Assembly: GCF_019977235.1 (NCBI RefSeq) | Contig: NZ_AP024646.1 | Location: 4,960,001 to 5,024,000 of the forward strand | DNA from: Arthrobacter sp. StoSoilB5 | GTDB taxonomy: Bacteria; Actinomycetota; Actinomycetes; Actinomycetales; Micrococcaceae | Length of the DNA: 64,000 bases | Reading direction: 5' to 3' | Shown here: piece by piece, positions 59,404 to 64,000 of the stretch | Position numbering within the stretch: the stretch's first letter is position 1 | Layout of the letters: the number at the start of each line of letters is the position of its first letter | Notes under the pieces: model-generated | Database searches by the model: none | The model's input: the letters and a program-made list of their open reading frames with translations, nothing else | What the model was told of the DNA's origin: nothing | Program-made: the position numbers and the translations under genes

Positions 59404-60810
59404 ATGGCTGAATCCCCTCGCGTGTCCCTCGCTTCCGAACCCCTCGCTCTTGGCGCCCTCGACGGCCGCTACCGTGCCGCCGTCGCGCCCCTTGTTGACT
59501 ACTTGTCCGAGGCGGCATTGAACCGCGATCGCGTTCACGTTGAGGTTGAGTGGCTGATCCACCTGACCAGCCAGTCCGTGCTGCCTGGCGCCGGCCCCCT
59601 GAGCGAAGAGCAGGTGTCCCAGCTCCGTGCCATCGTCAGCGAGTTCAATGCCGCGTCGGTCAACGAACTCGCCGAGATCGAGGCCGTCACGGTCCACGAC
59701 GTCAAGGCAGTTGAGTACTACATCGGCCGCCGCCTGCCCGCCATTGGCATCGAAAACCTGACAGCCATGGTTCACTTCGGCTGCACGTCCGAGGACATCA
59801 ACAACCTCTCTTACGCCGTTGGCATCAAGGGCGCGGTAGAGGACGTGTGGCTCCCCAACGCCACCGCGCTGGTGCAGCAGATCGAGGCCATGGCCGAGGC
59901 AAACCGCTCTGTGCCCATGCTGTCCCGCACGCACGGCCAGCCCGCCACCCCCACCACGCTCGGCAAGGAACTGGCTGTCATCGCGCACCGCCTGAACCGA
60001 CAGCTGGCACGCATCGCCAAGACCGAGTACCTGGGCAAGATCAACGGCGCCACCGGAACGTACGCTGCCCATGTTGCTTCGGTTCCGACTGCCGATTGGG
60101 AAGCCGTCGCCAAGACCTTCGTCGAAGGACTGGGCCTCACCTGGAACCCGCTCACCACGCAGATCGAAAGCCACGATTGGCAGGCCGAGCTCTACGCCGA
60201 CATCGCCCGCTTCAACCGCATCCTGCACAACGTGTGCACGGACATCTGGAGCTACATCTCCATCGGCTACTTCCGCCAAATTCCCGTTGCCGGTGCCACT
60301 GGCTCGTCCACCATGCCGCACAAGGTCAACCCGATCCGCTTCGAAAACGCCGAGGCCAACCTGGAAATCTCCAACGGCCTGCTGGACACCCTGGGCGCGA
60401 CGCTGGTTACTTCCCGCTGGCAGCGCGACCTCACGGACTCCTCTTCGCAGCGCAACATTGGCGTCGCCTTTGGTCACTCCCTGCTGGCAATCTCCAACGT
60501 CGCCAAGGGCCTGAAGGCCCTCGACGTCGCCGAGGAAGTCCTCGCGGGCGATCTCGACACCAACTGGGAAGTCCTGGGCGAAGCCATCCAGATGGTCATG
60601 CGGGCTGAAGCCATTGCCGGTGTGGAAGGCATGGAAAACCCGTACGAGCGCTTGAAGGACCTCACCCGGGGCCAGCGCGTAGATGGCGCCCGGATGCAGG
60701 AGTTCGTCCAGGGGCTCGGCCTGTCCGCCGACGCCGAGGCGCGCCTGCTCGCCCTCACCCCGGGCAAGTACACCGGCATCGCCGACAAATTGGTGGACCA
60801 CCTGAAGTAG
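59404..60810 (+). CDS. purB: Adenylosuccinate lyase
   Basis: PurB cleaves adenylosuccinate to AMP and SAICAR to AICAR in purine synthesis. The 468 residues have the fumarase/aspartase superfamily signature GSSTMPHKVNPIRFEN near residues 300-315, plus TSEDINNLSYA and SRTHGQPATPTTLGKE. The ATG at 59404 starts MAESPRVSL; an upstream extension lacks similarity. A long hairpin terminator follows. Confidence 0.97.
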   Translation: MAESPRVSLASEPLALGALDGRYRAAVAPLVDYLSEAALNRDRVHVEVEWLIHLTSQSVLPGAGPLSEEQVSQLRAIVSEFNAASVNELAEIEAVTVHDVKAVEYYIGRRLPAIGIENLTAMVHFGCTSEDINNLSYAVGIKGAVEDVWLPNATALVQQIEAMAEANRSVPMLSRTHGQPATPTTLGKELAVIAHRLNRQLARIAKTEYLGKINGATGTYAAHVASVPTADWEAVAKTFVEGLGLTWNPLTTQIESHDWQAELYADIARFNRILHNVCTDIWSYISIGYFRQIPVAGATGSSTMPHKVNPIRFENAEANLEISNGLLDTLGATLVTSRWQRDLTDSSSQRNIGVAFGHSLLAISNVAKGLKALDVAEEVLAGDLDTNWEVLGEAIQMVMRAEAIAGVEGMENPYERLKDLTRGQRVDGARMQEFVQGLGLSADAEARLLALTPGKYTGIADKLVDHLK

Positions 60811-60821
60811 CAACAAACGCT

Positions 60822-60866
60822 CGCCGACGGCGGGCCGGGGCTGGATCCCTCGGCCCGCCGTCGGCG
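60822..60866 (+). terminator. Terminator after purB
   Basis: GCCGACGGCGGGCCG and its exact complement at 60851-60865 form a stem of 15-16 bp with a 13-nt loop, followed by TTTAAA. The remaining gap to 61046 contains no gene I can support; TTGACC near 60963 may be a -35. Confidence 0.9.
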
Positions 60867-61046
60867 TTTAAACTAGTGGACACCTGGCGCATTCCTGCCC
60901 ACTTCGTCAGCGGGCAAGCCCTTCCAGGTGCGGAGACACGGCGTGTCGGGGCGTTCACTTGCGTTGACCGCTGATTGGCTGGAAGTAACTGGGCAGGAAC
61001 GCGCGGGCAAAACAGATAAGGCAACGACGTGAGGAGCGGAGCACCC

Positions 61047-61703
61047 ATGAAGCTCCTACTGATCAGGCACGGACAGACCCCCGGCAACGTTGCGGGCCAA
61101 CTGGATACGGCCTTTCCTGGTCCAGGGCTCACGGAACTCGGCGAGCGGCAAGCGGCCGCCCTGCCCGAAGCTCTTGCAGATGAGTCCATTCAGGCCCTCT
61201 ACACCTCCACGTTGCTCCGGACCCAGCGGACGGCGATACCACTGGCCACGGCAACTGGGCTGGAACCGGAAATCCTGGACGGCGTACACGAGATCGAGGC
61301 GGGTTCGCTGGAGAAGAAGACGGATCATGAGTCGCATATGCGCTATATGAGCACGGTCTTCGCCTGGTCCGACGGCGACCTCGAGGTTCGGATGCCGGGC
61401 GCCTTCAACGGACACGACTTCTTTGCCCGCTTCGATGCCTCTGTGGAAAAGGTTGCGGCAGCAGGACACTCGACGGCGGCAATCGTCAGCCACGGGGCCG
61501 CTATCCGCTGCTGGGCAGGGCGCAGGGCGGAAGACATCGACACACTCTTCGCCGAGACGCACCAGTTGCCCAACACGGGAATCGTGGCCCTCGAAGGGGA
61601 TCCCGAAACTGGCTGGCGGGTGCTGCATTGGGACCAGATTCCAGTGGGGGGCCTGGCATTGGCAGACCAAACTGCCGAGGACCCCACGGGCGAGGCGTTC
61701 TAA
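61047..61703 (+). CDS. Histidine phosphatase family protein
   Basis: The 218-residue protein starts MKLLLIRHGQTPGN with the catalytic RHG motif at residues 7-9, and the second histidine lies in VSHGAAIRCW near residue 155. The family includes phosphoglycerate mutases and broad phosphatases; which is not clear. The ATG at 61047 follows GAGGAGCGGAG; a GTG six codons earlier would be inside that ribosome binding site. Monocistronic, ended by a hairpin. Confidence 0.92.
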   Translation: MKLLLIRHGQTPGNVAGQLDTAFPGPGLTELGERQAAALPEALADESIQALYTSTLLRTQRTAIPLATATGLEPEILDGVHEIEAGSLEKKTDHESHMRYMSTVFAWSDGDLEVRMPGAFNGHDFFARFDASVEKVAAAGHSTAAIVSHGAAIRCWAGRRAEDIDTLFAETHQLPNTGIVALEGDPETGWRVLHWDQIPVGGLALADQTAEDPTGEAF

Positions 61704-61712
61704 GCATGGTGT

Positions 61713-61763
61713 GGGGCCTGCTTTGCGTGAAAAAACCTCGCGAGAGGGCGCAAAGCGGGCCCC
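61713..61763 (+). terminator. Terminator after the histidine phosphatase gene
   Basis: GGGGCCTGCTTTGCG and CGCAAAGCGGGCCCC form a 15-bp stem with one mismatch. The loop contains GAAAAAACC. It begins 9 bp after the stop codon. Confidence 0.85.
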
Positions 61764-61895
61764 GCAACGCAAGTGCCACGGCAAATAGTGAGCAATTCTC
61801 CCGAAGCTTACGCGCAGGAAACACCGCGGTAACCACAGCTTCCTAGGCTTAAGACGCATAAACACCTCAGCGAAACCAAGCGAAATGAGGCATCG

Positions 61896-62399
61896 ATGCA
61901 GACCAATCCCCGGCTCAACATCCGGCAGGTCACCTGGGCAAACCCTGTGGGCGCCGACCTCCGTGCCGCGCAACAGGCAGAACTGGATGCCCGGTTCGGG
62001 ACCACGGATCACGAAGCCGGTCCCCCACCCTCCGAAGCTGACACAGCAGTATTCGTTGTTGCTTACGAGAAATGCTCGGGACAACCACTCGGATGTGGCG
62101 GCCTGCGAATGCTGGACGAGAAGACAGCCGAGATCAAGCGCCTGTACGTGGTTCCCTATGCACGGGGATCAGGAGTCGCGAGCTCCATCCTTGCGGCGCT
62201 CGAAGCCCAGGCCCACTCCCACGGCTTCAGCGTGATCGCAGCTGAGGCAGGATCGGCCCAGTCCGACGGACGGAGCTTCTACGTAAGCGCCGGGTTCGCC
62301 GAAGTCCCCAACTTTGGACCCTACATCGGCATCAATGGATCGTATTGCTACTCCAAGCGGATCGACTCCCACAGCGCGTCCCACACGGCGATGGCGTAA
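61896..62399 (+). CDS. GNAT family N-acetyltransferase
   Basis: The 167-residue protein has the GNAT fold: CGGLRMLDEKTAEIKRLYVVP, then ARGSGVASSILAALEAQA near residues 90-107, the acetyl-CoA pyrophosphate-binding (R/Q-x-x-G-x-G/A) motif, and YVSAGFAEVPNFGPY at the end. The acceptor is unknown. It stands alone downstream of a terminator. Confidence 0.9.
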   Translation: MQTNPRLNIRQVTWANPVGADLRAAQQAELDARFGTTDHEAGPPPSEADTAVFVVAYEKCSGQPLGCGGLRMLDEKTAEIKRLYVVPYARGSGVASSILAALEAQAHSHGFSVIAAEAGSAQSDGRSFYVSAGFAEVPNFGPYIGINGSYCYSKRIDSHSASHTAMA

Positions 62400-62462
62400 A
62401 ACACAGGCACGCAGCAGCAGCCAACTGTCACGCAACATCCGGCACCGGAGGCGGCAGTTCGA

Positions 62463-62468
62463 TAATCT
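62463..62468 (+). promoter_or_regulatory. Leaderless -10 hexamer TAATCT
   Basis: TAATCT ends exactly 6 nt before the ATG at 62475, without a Shine-Dalgarno sequence between. It matches the TANNCT-N6-start series in this window. Confidence 0.65.
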
Positions 62469-62474
62469 CGGAAA

Positions 62475-62909
62475 ATGGAAAAAGCAGACATCACCTTCCG
62501 CACCCGCAAATGGGTGCGGCCCGAGGACCTCAACGCCAACGGCACACTCTTTGGTGGCAGCCTGCTGAAGTGGATCGATGAAGAGGCCGCGATCTACGCC
62601 ATCCTCCAGTTGGGCAATGGACGCGCCGTCACCAAGTACATCTCCGAGATCAACTTCGTGAGCTCAGCGGTGCAGGGCGACCTCATCGAGATGGGGCTGA
62701 CGGCGAAACGCTTCGGCCGCACGTCGTTGACCATGCGCGCCGAGGTCCGGAACATGATCACCCGGCAGAGCATCCTGACCATCGAGGAGATCGTGTTCGT
62801 GAACCTCGGCGCGGATGGGCGCCCGCAGCCGCACGGCTACACGGAAATCACCTACGATCGCGACCGCATCCCCACGCACCACCTCACGGAGACCCTGCAC
62901 GAGGACTGA
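62475..62909 (+). CDS. Acyl-CoA thioesterase (hotdog fold)
   Basis: The 144-residue protein has the YciA/acyl-CoA thioesterase pattern NANGTLFGGSLLKWIDEEAAI near residues 16-36, with the catalytic aspartate in this helix, and YISEINFVSSAVQGDLIEM. Such enzymes hydrolyse acyl-CoA to free acid and CoA. The start is fixed by TAATCT six bases upstream. It stands alone. Confidence 0.93.
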   Translation: MEKADITFRTRKWVRPEDLNANGTLFGGSLLKWIDEEAAIYAILQLGNGRAVTKYISEINFVSSAVQGDLIEMGLTAKRFGRTSLTMRAEVRNMITRQSILTIEEIVFVNLGADGRPQPHGYTEITYDRDRIPTHHLTETLHED

Positions 62910-63054
62910 GCCACCCGGCGTCGTGCGCTATACAGAGCCGTCGCGGCGCTCCTTCCCGGTTAGTGCGCCCGGCACGCCAGATGCCCGCCAAGCAGGCCCC
63001 GGAATCCCGCGGATGGCCCGGGGTATCCGGGAAAGAACGCACGGTTAAACGGGT

Positions 63055-63084
63055 GCTGGCGGCCGCGAGAGCGCGGCCGCCAGC
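63055..63084. terminator. Bidirectional terminator-like hairpin
   Basis: CTGGCGGCCGCG and CGCGGCCGCCAG form a perfect 12-bp stem around AGAG, extended by one more pair, between the convergent thioesterase and SDR genes. On the plus strand it is followed by TTATGTTTTCC. It can serve both genes. Confidence 0.85.
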
Positions 63085-63145
63085 TTATGTTTTCCGGCGA
63101 CGGGAGTGAGTGCCACCGGAACCTATGGGGCGCCTGGCCGAAAAG

Positions 63146-63895
63146 CTAGCGCCGGTCGAACGTCAGGCCGCCGGGCACCTGGAACGTCGGCATGAGCTCA
63201 AGCATGCCCACGTTGACGTGGCGCGGCGTTTCGATCGCGTAATCCAGGGCATTAACGATGTCGTCGGTGGTCAGCGACTCATAGCCCTCGTAGTAGGTCT
63301 TCCAGGCTTCTTCCATGGCCTCGGGTGTGCCGCCCATGTTGCGCCCGAAGATCTCGGTTTCCACCCGTCCCGGGCAGATCTCGGTGACGCGGATGCGCTT
63401 ACCCACGGTGTCGTTTCGGAGCTGGCGGGAGATCTGGTGCACAGCCGCCTTGGTGGCGTGATAGACGGTGTGGCCGTAGAAGTTGTAGACGCCGGCAATC
63501 GAGCTGATGTTGATGACGTGGCCAAGGTCCCGCTCCACCATGCCCGGCAGCACCAGACGGGTCAGCTGAAGCAGGCCGCGAAGATTCACATCCACGAGCT
63601 CGTCGATGTCCTCTTCGGACGAGTCCAGGATGTTGCCCGGCCGGGAAACTCCGGCGCAGTTCACCAGGACGTCCACCTTGAGTTCGCTCACGACGGCGGC
63701 CAGCGCGGCTGTGTCGGTCAGGTCCACCACGTGTGGGACTGCCCCGGTGCGGTCGGCCAGTTCGGCGAGGCGTTCCTCGTTGCGGGCCACGGCGTGGACG
63801 GTCAGGCCGCGCTTGGCGAGGCGTTCAGCGATGGCTGCACCCATACCGGTCGAAGCTCCGGTGACAAGGGCGGTGGTGTAGTCGGAAAAAGACAT
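63146..63895 (-). CDS. Short-chain dehydrogenase/reductase (SDR)
   Basis: The 249-residue classical SDR has the cofactor motif TGASTGMGAAIAERL near residues 12-26, NCAGVS, the active-site serine in NISSIAG and the catalytic YHATKAAV (YxxxK) near residue 150. Substrate unknown. A short gap separates it from an upstream gene on the same strand that runs out of the window. Confidence 0.93.
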   Translation of the reverse strand: MSFSDYTTALVTGASTGMGAAIAERLAKRGLTVHAVARNEERLAELADRTGAVPHVVDLTDTAALAAVVSELKVDVLVNCAGVSRPGNILDSSEEDIDELVDVNLRGLLQLTRLVLPGMVERDLGHVINISSIAGVYNFYGHTVYHATKAAVHQISRQLRNDTVGKRIRVTEICPGRVETEIFGRNMGGTPEAMEEAWKTYYEGYESLTTDDIVNALDYAIETPRHVNVGMLELMPTFQVPGGLTFDRR

Positions 63896-63935
63896 TGGTC
63901 CTCCAAAAGGTGGGGAATCGGTAGGGCTCTGGTGG

Positions 63936-64000
63936 CTAGGCGTCGCGCAGCGGTTCGTGGGCGCGGTCCTTGACCGTGCTGACGGCGATCAGCGTGCCCA
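63936..64000 (-). CDS. C-terminal end of a probable transporter (5' end outside window)
   Basis: Only the last 20 or so codons are visible, reading GTLIAVSTVKDRAHEPLRDA and then stop. The form, a hydrophobic end followed by a short charged tail, resembles the C-terminus of MFS metabolite:H+ symporters, like the one at 7777. The assignment is weak because so little is present. It would be co-directional with the SDR gene, 40 bp apart. Confidence 0.4.
   Translation of the reverse strand, partial: GTLIAVSTVKDRAHEPLRDA

Noticed and set aside
59164..60816. 550-codon minus-strand frame opposite purB
   Set aside because: purB is unambiguous on the plus strand; the antisense frame has no recognisable domain.

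Overview
This 64 kb window comes from a high-GC actinobacterial chromosome. The gene families, many TANNCT leaderless promoters, actinobacterial-type fructan, ABC and ECF sigma genes and codon use point to the Arthrobacter/Paenarthrobacter group (Micrococcaceae); this assignment is inference from gene content. I found no rRNA, tRNA, CRISPR array or prophage. One insertion sequence (IS481 family) is present.

Layout. 1-2.7 kb: a TetR regulator cut by the window edge, divergent from ptsI-ptsH (general PTS proteins). 2.8-10.4 kb: a peptidoglycan-sugar recycling cluster: RpiR/MurR-type regulator, divergent from murQ, a fused FAD/Fe-S D-lactate-type dehydrogenase, an MFS transporter and anmK. AnmK makes MurNAc-6-P, MurQ splits it to GlcNAc-6-P and D-lactate, and the dehydrogenase can oxidise the lactate. 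10.4-22.8 kb: a fructan operon on the minus strand: LacI regulator with two upstream operators, lipoprotein binding protein, two permeases, two ATPases, an intracellular GH32 enzyme and a 1220-residue secreted GH32 enzyme. 22.9-26.4 kb: small genes, an alpha/beta hydrolase and a LigC-type ATP-dependent DNA ligase. 26.4-28.2 kb: a clear c-di-AMP (ydaO/yuaA) riboswitch in front of an unusual Ala/Pro-rich single-pass membrane protein. 28.2-30.8 kb: PucR/AdeR-like regulator divergent from ald. 30.8-32.2 kb: an IS481 element with a 15-bp target duplication, inserted in the loop of the ald terminator. 32.2-34.5 kb: ECF sigma factor, anti-sigma-like membrane protein and an exported protein. 34.8-36.5 kb: a WXG-type secreted protein candidate plus a small PsbP/LpqN-like protein. 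36.5-43.7 kb: a Gfo/Idh/MocA oxidoreductase and a second Opp/Dpp-type ABC operon. 44-48 kb: TetR with FMN reductase, a GerMN lipoprotein, a two-gene cassette (unknown soluble protein plus four-helix membrane protein) and a PEP-mutase/isocitrate-lyase family enzyme. 48.9-52 kb: PLP aminotransferase with a universal stress protein, a small membrane protein and a PAP2 phosphatase. 51.9-57 kb: a 2-oxoacid dehydrogenase operon (E1alpha, E1beta, E2) preceded by a perfect 42-bp palindrome, then a HisC/Pat-like aminotransferase. 57.1-59.3 kb: a holin-like membrane protein and a WXG100-like/lipase-like pair. 59.4-64 kb: purB, a histidine phosphatase, a GNAT acetyltransferase, an acyl-CoA thioesterase, an SDR oxidoreductase and the tail of a probable transporter.

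The strongest non-gene signals are the c-di-AMP riboswitch, the 42-bp palindrome, the IS481 insertion into a terminator, two families of dispersed repeats (a hairpin repeat and a 32-bp-period direct repeat), and a recurring leaderless-promoter pattern in which TANNCT sits exactly 6 nt before the start codon. Function assignments rest on motifs read by eye; no database search was possible.
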